Origin: Occallatibacter gabretensis
Lineage (GTDB): Bacteria; Acidobacteriota; Terriglobia; Terriglobales; Acidobacteriaceae
Reading direction: 5' to 3'
Assembly: GCF_001449115.1 (NCBI RefSeq)
Contig: NZ_LAIJ01000010.1
Span: 248,001-312,000, forward strand
DNA: 64,000 bases
Both the position numbers and the translations under genes were made by a program. Each line of letters starts with the position of its first letter. Position 1 is the stretch's first letter. The notes under the pieces were generated by a model that was given only the letters and a program-made list of their open reading frames with translations, made no database searches and had not been told where the DNA came from. Shown piece by piece: positions 7,865-16,034 of the stretch.

Positions 7865-10666
7865 CTATTTAGCCGCGTTGGCGCTGAGAAGATTGGCCAG
7901 CAGACGATAAGATCCGGGGACCAGCTCCGGAAGCTGCCGGTAGAGTGCGTAGGCGACATAGATATACGTGCCTTTGCCGGGATGGGCGACGATGAGGCCG
8001 CCGCGCTGCGGATCCTGGCCGGCATCAGCGGTTTCAGTGAGGGCGGTGTAGCCGGAATCCCAGGTGTCGAGGAAGGAATGGCCGCGCTCCTCAACCCAGC
8101 CATCGAAGTCGGCTGTGGTGATGATGTTTGGTGAGCGGAGGAGCGGATCCTGAGGCGCGAGAAGCTTGACGGGTGCGGTTTCGTCGACGACATTTTCGGG
8201 GCGCGATCCCAGGTTGAGCGGTACCGGGGCAGGAAAGGTTGAGCGCTGGTACTGCACGATGAGGTTGCCGCCGTTGCGGACGAAGGCATCGAGTCGGGGC
8301 TGGGCGGCGGCGAGCTCGGGACGGGTTTGATAGGCGCGGATGCCGATGACGATGACATTGAAAGCGGAGAGATTGGATGAGGCCAGTTCAGAGGATGAGA
8401 GCATGTGCGGCATGACGCCGAGGGCTTCGATGGCTTCGGGGACAAGATCACCCGCGCCCATGATGTAGCCGATTTTGAGGCTAGGTGCGAGTTTGACGTC
8501 GATCTTGCGCGTCTTGAGCTCGGCGGCTTTGTAGAGATTGTAAGGGCGAAGGCCCTGGTAGCCGATGCGACTCCAGCCGCTGGTGTAGGTGGCGTTGCCG
8601 GATTTCACCACGGCTTGGACGGTATATGCGCCTGACTGAGCGCCATCAGTAGTGACAGAGAAGAGGATGGGTTCGGTGTCGCCGGAGGACTTGCGGGCGA
8701 AGTGTGCTTCCGCAGGTTCGGAGTGCCAGCCGGCGGGAAGCTTGAGCGAGATTGTGCCTTCAGCTGCGGTTTGTGTGTGTACGACGACTTTGACGGGCAG
8801 TGGACTGCCGTCGAGTGGGACGATGCGGGCTTCGGGCGTCATGCTGACGCCGATGGCGGGCGTGACTACGAGGGGTTCGTAGAAGCCGCCGGGACCGGTG
8901 GCGTGCTGGAGGGTTTGGACCACTGTTGAAAGGCGCAACGGTGCGCCGTCGAAGGTGTATTCCACGTGGGCCTCAAGCGGCCAGGGTGCGAGGGAACGGC
9001 CGCGCCAGGCGGGGTTGGAGATGTCGTAGTATGGCTGCTCTGTGGTGGGACGTGTGAAGTAAGGCGCCGTGGGCTGGGCGTTGGCTGAGGCTTTTACGCG
9101 GAAGAGCGTGTCGGTTCCGATTTTTGCGTCCGATTCCGCAGACCATGGATCGCCGGTGCGGCTTTCGAGCCAGGCTTTGGACAGCGTGGCGGCGTTGCCG
9201 GATTGTGTGGTGTGAATGCGGACGTGGAAGTCTTCGCCGGGAGAGACGCTGGCGGGTGTTTCATCGGCGGATGCGCCGCGGCCACCGCCTCCACCGCCGC
9301 CGTTGGTGCGGAAGGCGGTGAGGTTGAGGCCGAGGAGTTCTTTGAGGGCGGATTGGAAAGTGTCGAGCTTGTAATCGAGTTCGAGGAGTAGGCTGGCTTT
9401 GGCTTGCGGGGTGAGATCGGTGGCGGCGCCGATGTGGGTGCGGAGGTCGAGGGTTTGCTTATAGATTTTAGCTAAGCGAGTTGGATCTTCATGTCCCTTC
9501 AACCGCTGGATGAAGAAAAGATGGAAAGAATCGCCGATTGAGTGAATCTCGTTAGTGAGCCATGCCGGCGCGGTTGATCCCGCCAGATAGATGTGTGTGG
9601 GGATTGTGACACGAGAGTTGGTAAATAAATCGGGTGCGGCTGTATCTGCCTTTTGTGCTGCGGATGGCGCGACGGCCCAGAGGTGATAGCTGGTGGTTGA
9701 CGGGCCGCTGAGTGCGGGGCTTGCGCCGCCGTACTGCGATTTCTGCATGCCCCAGCCCTCTCGCGCGATCTGCACGGGGCTGCGACCGAGGATGGGATCG
9801 CGGTCGCCGACGGAGATGGTGACGTCGGCTGAGAGTGCGGTGGAGATGGTTTCGCCGGTGACGTAATTTTTGAAGCGCGCGGGGGCCCATTTGCCGGTTG
9901 CGTAGTCGAAGATGCCTTTGTCCGTGATGGGCGCGAAGGGCGTCATGCCGTAGACAGCGAGCGGTTGCCAGGGCTCGATGCCGTCCTTGAGCTGATCGGG
10001 GAAGACTTTGGGATCGGCTGCGGCTTTGAAGACTTCCTGCGCGATTTCGCCGGAGACCTGGTGGTGGCCGTGGCCGTCACTGACTGCGCCGACGAAGGTG
10101 GAGATGATGACTTGCGGACGCATGCGGCGGACAGCGAGGACTGCGTCATAGAGAACGCGGTTGTGGTCCCAGCGGGCGAAGGATTCTTCCTGCGTTTTAG
10201 AGAAGCCGAAATCGGCTTGCGTGCCCCACATCTGCGTGACGCCGTAATACTGATCTGCGGTGAGGAGTTCATTGGTGCGGATGAGGCCGAGCGCATTGTA
10301 GGTTTCTGCGCCCATGGCGTTTTGACCGCCTTCACCACGGGTGAGCGTGTAGAGGATGGTGCGAACGCCCTGGACGCGACTGAGGTATGTGAGCAGCGGG
10401 CCATCTTCATCGTCAGGATGCGCGACGATCATCATGACACTGGCTGTGGTGTTGAGACGGCGCAGGGCCTGTTCGAGAGCGGCGGAACCGCGATCTTCAG
10501 CGAGCGGAAGCGCGATTGAGCCGGCTTCATGCGGAGAAAGCGCTGCAGGGTCCGGGCCCTGAGCCTGCGCGGCGGCAAGGACGATTGCCGAAAGGAAACT
10601 TACTGCACTCATACGGACTACACTGGTGCGCGCCGAGGCGCGCTGCACTCTGATCGCTGGCAACAT
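7865..10666 (-). CDS. Secreted PIG-L family deacetylase with long C-terminal region
   Basis: The 933-residue product has a signal peptide (SFLSAIVLAAAQAQ). The N-terminal PIG-L/LmbE domain (about residues 70-300) keeps the zinc site: the HPDDE motif at residues 83-87 and HGHHQ at 199-203. PIG-L enzymes remove acetyl groups from N-acetylglucosamine-type substrates. A Gly-run (GGGGGGGRG, about residue 460) leads into beta-rich domains (NEW3-like stretch near residues 640-710), and the last about 200 residues (VIVIGIRAYQTRPELAAAQP) resemble a class I glutamine-amidotransferase/ThuA-like fold. The extra length over the usual 230-300 residues is seen in related bacterial exported PIG-L proteins. 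An inner ATG at 10612 is an alternative start. The substrate is unknown. Confidence 0.85.
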   Translation of the reverse strand: MLPAIRVQRASARTSVVRMSAVSFLSAIVLAAAQAQGPDPAALSPHEAGSIALPLAEDRGSAALEQALRRLNTTASVMMIVAHPDDEDGPLLTYLSRVQGVRTILYTLTRGEGGQNAMGAETYNALGLIRTNELLTADQYYGVTQMWGTQADFGFSKTQEESFARWDHNRVLYDAVLAVRRMRPQVIISTFVGAVSDGHGHHQVSGEIAQEVFKAAADPKVFPDQLKDGIEPWQPLAVYGMTPFAPITDKGIFDYATGKWAPARFKNYVTGETISTALSADVTISVGDRDPILGRSPVQIAREGWGMQKSQYGGASPALSGPSTTSYHLWAVAPSAAQKADTAAPDLFTNSRVTIPTHIYLAGSTAPAWLTNEIHSIGDSFHLFFIQRLKGHEDPTRLAKIYKQTLDLRTHIGAATDLTPQAKASLLLELDYKLDTFQSALKELLGLNLTAFRTNGGGGGGGRGASADETPASVSPGEDFHVRIHTTQSGNAATLSKAWLESRTGDPWSAESDAKIGTDTLFRVKASANAQPTAPYFTRPTTEQPYYDISNPAWRGRSLAPWPLEAHVEYTFDGAPLRLSTVVQTLQHATGPGGFYEPLVVTPAIGVSMTPEARIVPLDGSPLPVKVVVHTQTAAEGTISLKLPAGWHSEPAEAHFARKSSGDTEPILFSVTTDGAQSGAYTVQAVVKSGNATYTSGWSRIGYQGLRPYNLYKAAELKTRKIDVKLAPSLKIGYIMGAGDLVPEAIEALGVMPHMLSSSELASSNLSAFNVIVIGIRAYQTRPELAAAQPRLDAFVRNGGNLIVQYQRSTFPAPVPLNLGSRPENVVDETAPVKLLAPQDPLLRSPNIITTADFDGWVEERGHSFLDTWDSGYTALTETADAGQDPQRGGLIVAHPGKGTYIYVAYALYRQLPELVPGSYRLLANLLSANAAK

Positions 10667-10696
10667 ACGTGGGGTCAGTTTACATTCTGGCGGGTG

Positions 10697-11956
10697 TTAT
10701 TGCTGTGGAGGTTGGACAGAGACTGTGGGGTAAGGCATAGAGGCAGTGGCGGGTTTTTTTGCCGCGGGGTCGGGTACGTAGATCGTGACTGCGGCGACTT
10801 CTCCATGCACATCGAGCGGAGTTTCGGCGCTGCTGTCCTGCTTGAAATTCGAGGGAATATCGAAATCTCCTGTGGCCACAAAAAATCCCAGACTGCCGGA
10901 GACGACGAGATCGCCAGTGTCCTGGTCCATTGCCGGCACAGGATCGGTTGAGGCCGAAGCCTGCAAAATGTAGGAGCCTTCGGGGACGTAATCGAGCGCA
11001 AACTCGCCATTGACCGCTACTGCAGTGCGCGCGAATTCATGAGAATCCGCGTAGAGAAGTTGCAGGGATGCCATGGCAGGCGGCTGTCCTGTGCGTTTCA
11101 GGAGCACCTGACCCTGAATCGAGTGCAGCTTGCTGAGTGGAATTGTGATGTCGATTCCTGGAACAGATTCTCCACCCTCAATCTTTACCGGCTTCGCGTT
11201 GCTTTTTCTCGGGGTGTCTCCGTAATAGATTGTGAGTCCGCCCGATTGGGAAAACTTGACGGCATCCGCGATTGGATTGGCGGGTGGCGCCGCGCCGGAT
11301 GCCGTGGAGACCATTGTGCTGACGAGATATTCGCCAGGCGCAAGGCCAAGCGCACGGAAATGTCCGTGATCGTCGGTGACACGCTGAAATGCCTCTGTCA
11401 TGGCCATGAGGATGGCGACGCCTTCCTCGGGAACTTTTTTCTCGACCTGGTCCTGTTTAGGGTGGATGGTGATTTGCAGTCCGATGGCAGGACTTCCATC
11501 GTCATAGAGAACCGTTCCTTCCATAACGGCGGCGCGCTCAAGCCGCACAGCAATGGAGGCTGTCTGGTCGGCGGCTACCGAGACCCGGATTGCTTGCGCA
11601 TCCAGCTGCTTTTTCTCGTCAGAACTCATTCCGTTAAGACCACGAGCACCAGGCCTCGGAAAGGGATCGAGATATCCGTCTAATTTGGCGGAGACATAGT
11701 ACGTGCCTTCAGGAACTCTGCCGATGGCGAAGCGTCCTTCGAGATCGCTTTGCGCCATGAAAGTCTGGCCGCTTTGGTTAGTTGCAGGCAACAGCGTGAC
11801 GTGCGCAAGGCGCGCAGGGGTATTGGTATCCGCGCAGTAGATGGTTCCGGTGATAACACCGCGTGGAGGCCGGGACTTTGCGGCACGCTGCTCCTGAGAA
11901 GAACTGGATGCAGTGCACGCTATGGCAAAAAGCACGATTCCGGGGATGAGGCGCAT
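10697..11956 (-). CDS. Secreted carboxypeptidase-regulatory-like domain protein
   Basis: The 419-residue product has a signal peptide (MRLIPGIVLFAIACTASSSS), possibly a lipoprotein because of the Cys. At least one carboxypeptidase-regulatory-like (transthyretin-fold) unit follows: GVITGTIYCADTNTPARLA to GRFAIGRVPEGTYYVSAKLD. Similar beta units recur, for example GHFRALGLAPGEYLVS near residue 200 and GEFALDYVPEGSYILQASA near residue 325. These folds are non-catalytic beta-sandwiches found in exported proteins and in TonB-dependent receptor heads. It lies 9 bases downstream of rnhB on the same strand and 31 bases upstream of the PIG-L gene start, so the three may share a transcript. The function is unknown. 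Confidence 0.8.
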   Translation of the reverse strand: MRLIPGIVLFAIACTASSSSQEQRAAKSRPPRGVITGTIYCADTNTPARLAHVTLLPATNQSGQTFMAQSDLEGRFAIGRVPEGTYYVSAKLDGYLDPFPRPGARGLNGMSSDEKKQLDAQAIRVSVAADQTASIAVRLERAAVMEGTVLYDDGSPAIGLQITIHPKQDQVEKKVPEEGVAILMAMTEAFQRVTDDHGHFRALGLAPGEYLVSTMVSTASGAAPPANPIADAVKFSQSGGLTIYYGDTPRKSNAKPVKIEGGESVPGIDITIPLSKLHSIQGQVLLKRTGQPPAMASLQLLYADSHEFARTAVAVNGEFALDYVPEGSYILQASASTDPVPAMDQDTGDLVVSGSLGFFVATGDFDIPSNFKQDSSAETPLDVHGEVAAVTIYVPDPAAKKPATASMPYPTVSVQPPQQ

Positions 11957-11964
11957 AGGCTTCT

Positions 11965-12642
11965 CTAGAGATTGAGATCGATGGCCGAGGAAAATGAGAG
12001 CAGAGTCTGTGCTACGGGGCTCCAGTTTTTGCGGTGCAGCGGCGTGGGGCCCAGGCGCGTGAGAGCTTCGAGATGGATGGCGGTGCTGTAGCCTTTGTGC
12101 TGCGCGAGACCGTAGCCGGGGTATTGGCTATCGAGTTCGACGATGAGCCGGTCGCGATGCACTTTGGCGAGAACGCTTGCGGCGGCGATGGAGACGCTTG
12201 TCGCATCGCCCTGGATGACGGATTGCTGGCGGCAGGGAAACTCAATGGTAGCGATGGTGTCGATGCCGTCGATGAGCAGGTAGTCCGGCGTGAGGGCAAG
12301 TTGTTCGATGGCGCGGTGCATGGCGAGCAATGAGGCGCGTCGGATGTTGATGCGGTCGATGGTCTCGACATCGACTGCGGCGATGGCCCAGGCGACGGCC
12401 TGTGTGCGAATTTCGATGTCGAGTTCGTTACGCTTTTTCTCGGTGAGTTTCTTGGAGTCGTTCAGGCCCTGGTCCTGCAGGCGGCAGCCTCTTGGCAGAA
12501 TGACCGCGGCGGCGACGACTGGACCGAACATTGGACCGCGGCCGACTTCATCCACTCCGGCAATGCGAAACGCGCCGCCACGATGAGCGGCGTTTTCATG
12601 CTTCCAGCCGCAAGTGGGATTTTGCCGGGGGGGTCTGACCAT
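11965..12642 (-). CDS. rnhB: Ribonuclease HII
   Basis: The 225-residue product cleaves the RNA strand of RNA-DNA hybrids and nicks at misincorporated ribonucleotides. The DEDD metal site is readable: Asp31 and Glu32 in GVDEVGRGP, Asp125 in YLLIDG and Asp146 in QGDATSVS. The family block IAAASVLAKVHRD and the NDSKKL motif are also present. Length is normal. It lies downstream of rplS on the same strand, a widely conserved bacterial order, although about 240 bases and a terminator separate them here. Confidence 0.96.
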   Translation of the reverse strand: MVRPPRQNPTCGWKHENAAHRGGAFRIAGVDEVGRGPMFGPVVAAAVILPRGCRLQDQGLNDSKKLTEKKRNELDIEIRTQAVAWAIAAVDVETIDRINIRRASLLAMHRAIEQLALTPDYLLIDGIDTIATIEFPCRQQSVIQGDATSVSIAAASVLAKVHRDRLIVELDSQYPGYGLAQHKGYSTAIHLEALTRLGPTPLHRKNWSPVAQTLLSFSSAIDLNL

Positions 12643-12666
12643 GCATCCAGTATAGTGATCGCCGGA

Positions 12667-12798
12667 ATGACGGGATCAACCCTTCTCGAAGGAGTAATCG
12701 CGTTCGACACGGCAGATGCGTACTTTGTAGTTCTGATACCAGCCGGCGCGGCCGCGCTGCTGAGCTACCAGATGGTGAAGCGCTATCAGCACAAATAA
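12667..12798 (+). CDS. Possible small hydrophobic protein (43 aa)
   Basis: A 43-codon plus-strand frame starts at ATG 12667, outside rnhB, and ends just before a strong terminator. It has a central hydrophobic stretch (YFVVLIPAGAAALLSYQ) and a basic tail (KRYQHK), like a single-pass small membrane protein. The ribosome-binding site is weak. The opposite strand of the same segment also lacks stops for 43 codons but offers only a GTG start. I recognise neither; one may be real because otherwise the gap between rplS and rnhB is unexplained. Confidence 0.3.
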   Translation: MTGSTLLEGVIAFDTADAYFVVLIPAGAAALLSYQMVKRYQHK

Positions 12799-12821
12799 CG
12801 TGGGACTTCAGCGCGCAAAGA

Positions 12822-12849
12822 AAAACCCCGGCCTGATGGCCGGGGTTTT
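12822..12849. terminator. Strong intrinsic terminator after rplS
   Basis: A perfect 12-bp inverted repeat, AAAACCCCGGCC / GGCCGGGGTTTT with a TGAT loop. It has A/T runs on both sides, so it can act in both directions. It follows the rplS stop on the minus strand and the small plus-strand frame ending at 12798. Confidence 0.9.
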
Positions 12850-12880
12850 GTTCCTGATGAGGCGGAAAGACCCGAAAAAG

Positions 12881-13252
12881 CTAGGCTCTCTTGGCAGCGA
12901 CTTCGCGATCGACTTCCTTGAGGCGGGCGGCCTTGCCACGGAGTCCGCGGATGTAGAAGAGCTTGGCGCGGCGAACCTTGTAGCTGCGAATCTTCTCTAT
13001 GCGGTCAACGACCCTGGAGTTGAAGGGGAAGATACGCTCGACGCCCTGTCCGAAGCTCATCTTGCGGACGGTGAAGGTGCCCTGGGGGCCCTTGTTGATG
13101 GCGATGACGAGGCCTTCAAAGGCCTGGAGGCGTTCTTTATCGCCTTCCTTAATCTTGACCTGGACGCGAATCTGGTCGCCGGGAACGAAATTGGGCAGAT
13201 CGGTGCGCTTGAGCTTATCGGCCAGGCGCTGCATTACTGGATGGATGGACAT
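12881..13252 (-). CDS. rplS: 50S ribosomal protein L19
   Basis: The 123-residue product matches L19 across its length: LPNFVPGDQIRVQVKIKEG, RLQAFEGLVIAI, GVERIFPFNS and KVRRAKLFYIRGLRGKAAR. L19 sits at the interface of the 30S and 50S subunits. The usual upstream partners rpsP, rimM and trmD are absent here; a divergent DinB-like gene starts 84 bases away instead, so rplS must have its own promoter in that gap. The following rnhB order is conserved. Confidence 0.97.
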   Translation of the reverse strand: MSIHPVMQRLADKLKRTDLPNFVPGDQIRVQVKIKEGDKERLQAFEGLVIAINKGPQGTFTVRKMSFGQGVERIFPFNSRVVDRIEKIRSYKVRRAKLFYIRGLRGKAARLKEVDREVAAKRA

Positions 13253-13336
13253 AGACTCTTCCTGCGTTTGAACTCAGAACTTTTAGTTTAACAAACATTG
13301 AGCCTTTGTGCCTATCCCGCAGAGTATATTGGCGGG

Positions 13337-13804
13337 ATGGACGAGAGGCGAGAGTTTTTGCGGCATACTTTGGCCACGCTTGCGTATCGCGCGGCGCGGG
13401 CTGTGACGGGCGCGCCTGACGAGTTTGCAGGTTTTGACGGCGCGGGGCGGACGCCGGGAGAGATTCTGGCGCATATGGGCGATCTGTTCGACTGGGCGCT
13501 GAGCATTTCGCGAGGCGAGGAGACGTGGCATAGCTCTGAGCCGCTGCCGTGGGCGGAGGAGAAGCTGCGTTTTTTTGCGGCGCTCGAGGCTTTTGATGCG
13601 TTGCTGGCGAGTGAAGAGCTGATTCAGGCTCCGCTGGAGCGGTTGTTTCAGGGGCCGGTGGCCGATGCGTTGACGCATACCGGGCAGATTGCCATGCTGC
13701 GGCGGCTGGCTGAGTACACGAAGAAGGATGAGGATTTCTTCCGTGCTGCGATCGCTGCGGGTCGGGTTGGCGTGGATCAGGCGGCTCCGATTTTTGAGTA
13801 TTAA
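13337..13804 (+). CDS. DinB-like / DUF664-type four-helix protein
   Basis: The product is 155 residues from ATG 13337 (MDERREFLRHTLATLAYRA); a frame from 13298 would add an unlikely 13-residue leader. It resembles the DinB/YfiT metal-binding four-helix-bundle family: an early His in GEILAHMGDLFDW and a late His in DALTHTGQIAMLRRL sit at the places of the His ligands. Members are often thiol-dependent transferases or stress proteins. No partner gene is adjacent; it is divergent from rplS. The exact function is unknown. Confidence 0.75.
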   Translation: MDERREFLRHTLATLAYRAARAVTGAPDEFAGFDGAGRTPGEILAHMGDLFDWALSISRGEETWHSSEPLPWAEEKLRFFAALEAFDALLASEELIQAPLERLFQGPVADALTHTGQIAMLRRLAEYTKKDEDFFRAAIAAGRVGVDQAAPIFEY

Positions 13805-13978
13805 CGATTCCGGCGAGTTATCCTGTGCAGCTGTGGTTCCGAAGTGATTTGATTTGTGCCGGTTGTGGGTGATTGCACAGTTTCTGGAAGGATCTTTATG
13901 CGATCTTTATTCCGGGACTGTGCAGCTGTACCTGTATTTTCTGTTCAGTTTTGCACCAGTTCTAGTGCACCAGGGGTG

Positions 13979-14002
13979 GGGGAGGGGTCCCGTCCCCTCC
14001 CC
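13979..14002. repeat. GC-only hairpin (GGGGAGGGG / CCCCTCCCC)
   Basis: A perfect 9-bp inverted repeat with loop TCCCGT lies just before the terminator at 14010. It lacks its own T-run. It could stiffen termination or be a REP-like palindrome. Confidence 0.5.
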
Positions 14003-14009
14003 AAAACGG

Positions 14010-14043
14010 CCACGGCCCGAACCAGTGAAGGTTCGGGCCGTGG
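14010..14043 (+). terminator. Strong intrinsic terminator
   Basis: A perfect 14-bp stem CCACGGCCCGAACC / GGTTCGGGCCGTGG with loop AGTGAA, followed by CTTTTCTTCT. It would end transcripts from the DinB-like gene 200 bases upstream. Confidence 0.85.
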
Positions 14044-14151
14044 CTTTTCTTCTGCTTGATTATGAGTGTGACAGAAAACCCCTTAATTGCATGCAAACTT
14101 TCTGAGCGCTGGGGACGTTACGAAAGGACAATGGACTTTCGTAATGGAGGA

Positions 14152-14193
14152 GTTAGCAAGTTAGCGCTACGCGTAGCGAGTTAGCGGGTTAGC
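14152..14193. repeat. GTTAGC repeat cluster with palindrome
   Basis: GTTAGC occurs at 14152, 14160, 14180 and 14188, each pair 8 bases apart start to start. Between the pairs sits the 12-bp palindrome GCTACGCGTAGC (14166-14177). The paired layout around a palindrome is not explained by any coding feature. Confidence 0.6.
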
Positions 14194-14536
14194 GCAGAGC
14201 AAAAGTTGGGCTTTCGACTCGAATCAGGTGACGATGAACGGGATGGATGTGGGTCGGCTGTCGGGGTATCCCAGGTCTCAACGGCAGGGACGCCGGTACA
14301 ACCTCTTGATCCTCTGCAAGCACCCGACGTGAAGCATTATTAAGCTAAATTAAATCGACACTATAGATAAGTTGGTGGATGTGTATAGACAATCCGTGAG
14401 ATGATCCGCTCACGCAAGGACGGCCTTTCAGCGCGGATGCACGCCAGTCCAGTCCGGGCGGCAATAATATTTGGAAACTTTATCCGCCGCCGGGTGTTCA
14501 TAGAACCAAATGTGAAAATCAGCGAGGAACAGATCC

Positions 14537-15613
14537 ATGCCGGGCACACGACTCACGGCCCTCCTACTGGCCGCGTTCTCCATCACCGTCCTGCGCGCGC
14601 AGGACACGACCGCCACCGCAAACCAGCCTTCAGGCCGCCCTTCTCATACTTCCGCAGGGCCACGGCCACCCGTTGGAGAGCTGAAGATTGCGGAACCGAC
14701 ACTTCCCCCGGTGATTCACATTTGCATGGCCCATTGCGGACCGCTCATGTGGGACAACGGGCACTACATTAATTTTGGGCCGGAGAATACCAGCATTTAC
14801 ACGGTCGAGAGCTTCACCCGCGAGTCGGTTATTATCCATCGCACGGATAAGGGGCGTTTTCCGCTGACCGCGACGCTGACCGGCCGGATGTCCGACGACG
14901 GCGAAAGTGTCGTGAACGGCAAGATCGACTGGACATCGGGCAACTCCGGCTCAAGTCCATTCACCGCTGAATGGGGCAGCAGGATACTCTCGCAAGACCC
15001 GTATGAAGGACAACGGTGGTGGCTCGACGTCCCTTGTGACGCGTCCTCCCACATCTCCATCGAGAAAGCCAGTGAACGCGCGGAACAACTGTTGGAAGCT
15101 GACGATCTCATTCATGCCATATGCTGGATGCGCATTGGGGCAACACAGGGCGATGCCATGGCCCAGGGTGCCCTCGCGTCCATTCTGTATCGGGGCGTCG
15201 GAGTACCGGTGAATATTCCCGAGGCCGCACACTGGGCCGAAAAGGCCTCCGCGCAGAATTACTATCTTGGCGAACACGTATTGTCGAACATGTTCGCCAG
15301 CGGAGTGGGCAAGCCTAAAGATCCTGCCAAGGCGGAGTTCTGGAGAGCCCGGTACGAGAAGGACAAACTGGCGAATGACCGCGCGGAGCAACAAGCGCAG
15401 GAAGCGCGACAACAGCGCGCCCAAGCACAGGCCCAGCAAAATCAGCAGGCCGGTGTGCTTATGCTGCAGCTCTTGCTTGGCGCATTCTCGGTAGATTCTG
15501 AAAGCCACAGCAGTAGTGGTTCCGGGCCTAATCGCTACGAGCAACTCAAGGCGGGTTGCGCCGGGGGGTCTTCCAACGCCTGTGCCCAGAGCGGTGGAAC
15601 CCCACCCGAATAG
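14537..15613 (+). CDS. Secreted Sel1-repeat protein
   Basis: The 358-residue product has a signal peptide (MPGTRLTALLLAAFSITVLR-AQ). The middle is a beta-rich region of unknown type with HICMAHCGPLMWDNGHY. Two Sel1-like repeats follow at about residues 195-275: GDAMAQGALASILYRGVGVP and the partner ending SNMFASGVGKPKDPAKAEF. A Gln/Ala/Arg-rich coiled-coil tail follows (about residues 280-310), then a Ser/Gly-rich end. Sel1 repeats mediate protein-protein contacts. Codon use leans to C-ending codons, unlike the GCG/CTG/GGG-rich neighbours, which together with the repeats and truncated frame around it suggests horizontal acquisition. ATG 14537 is preceded by GAGGAACA. Confidence 0.8.
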   Translation: MPGTRLTALLLAAFSITVLRAQDTTATANQPSGRPSHTSAGPRPPVGELKIAEPTLPPVIHICMAHCGPLMWDNGHYINFGPENTSIYTVESFTRESVIIHRTDKGRFPLTATLTGRMSDDGESVVNGKIDWTSGNSGSSPFTAEWGSRILSQDPYEGQRWWLDVPCDASSHISIEKASERAEQLLEADDLIHAICWMRIGATQGDAMAQGALASILYRGVGVPVNIPEAAHWAEKASAQNYYLGEHVLSNMFASGVGKPKDPAKAEFWRARYEKDKLANDRAEQQAQEARQQRAQAQAQQNQQAGVLMLQLLLGAFSVDSESHSSSGSGPNRYEQLKAGCAGGSSNACAQSGGTPPE

Positions 15614-16007
15614 CGCGCCTTTAACCCGACTTCAAATCCCATCTCAAACCGGGGGCTGCGGCCCCCGCCGTGCTTCGAGCGCCTTTCCTCATCTTCGGCA
15701 CGGCGAATGTTTTCCCGCAAGAGCCCATCCCCGCTCAAACCCCTCCTCCGCCTCCCCTTCATGCCGCGCATGCGACATCCCCTCGCTCAAATTTGGCCCC
15801 GTTCTCCGGGCCGGTAATCACGAACCTGACGCCTCGACAGTGGCGGGCGCGGCGTCCCGTCAACGGCGCTGCCCGCTCCGTTCGCTCGCGCTCCCGTGTT
15901 GGCCGTTCGCCTTCCCAACGCTCTCGGTGATAGAGCACTTGAGTAGCGCCCGGCCCTGATTTTCTCGGCGGTTCGGATTCAGCGGACCCAATGAGGAGAA
16001 CGGGACC
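15614..16007. other. Non-coding accessory stretch
   Basis: A GC-rich segment of about 390 bases. Open frames through it are Pro/Arg/Ser-rich and look like noise from high GC. It holds a perfect hairpin (CGGGGGC / GCCCCCG, 15650-15667, loop TGCG) just after the Sel1-repeat gene, and then leader-like sequence ending in an AGGAG site before the short frame at 16008. Its style differs from the host genes on both sides. Confidence 0.45.
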
Positions 16008-16034
16008 ATGAGCAACAAGAAACAGGATGTCTAG
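16008..16034 (+). pseudogene. Truncated reading frame (8 codons), possible ArdC-like start
   Basis: A good AGGAG site (15993-15997) precedes ATG 16008, but the frame MSNKKQDV stops after 8 codons exactly where the GH2 gene end begins on the other strand (shared TAG region). Plasmid and ICE ArdC-type (DUF1738) antirestriction proteins often begin with a similar Ser/Lys-rich stretch followed by an Asp-Val-Tyr motif. I infer a decapitated mobile-element gene; eight residues cannot prove homology. Confidence 0.3.

Larger units (their letters stand above)
13805..14536. other. Gene-poor 730-base stretch with hairpins and repeats
   Basis: I find no believable coding frame here. Open frames at 13854-14105 have no family signal and run through two hairpins. 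The stretch holds the hairpins at 13979-14002 and 14010-14043, the GTTAGC repeat cluster near 14152-14193, and a more AT-rich part (14330-14520) that probably carries the promoter of the Sel1-repeat gene. It looks like an accessory junction rather than an ordinary intergenic gap. Confidence 0.5.

Noticed and set aside
13854..14105. 83-codon plus-strand frame
   Set aside because: It runs through two perfect hairpins, has no good ribosome-binding site and no family signal.
14200..14340. tRNA or attachment site
   Set aside because: TTCGACTC-like bases occur but no cloverleaf arms pair and no flanking direct repeat was found.
15516..15959. 147-codon plus-strand frame overlapping the Sel1 gene end
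   Set aside because: Composition is Pro/Arg/Ser/Ala noise, with no domain and no start signal.
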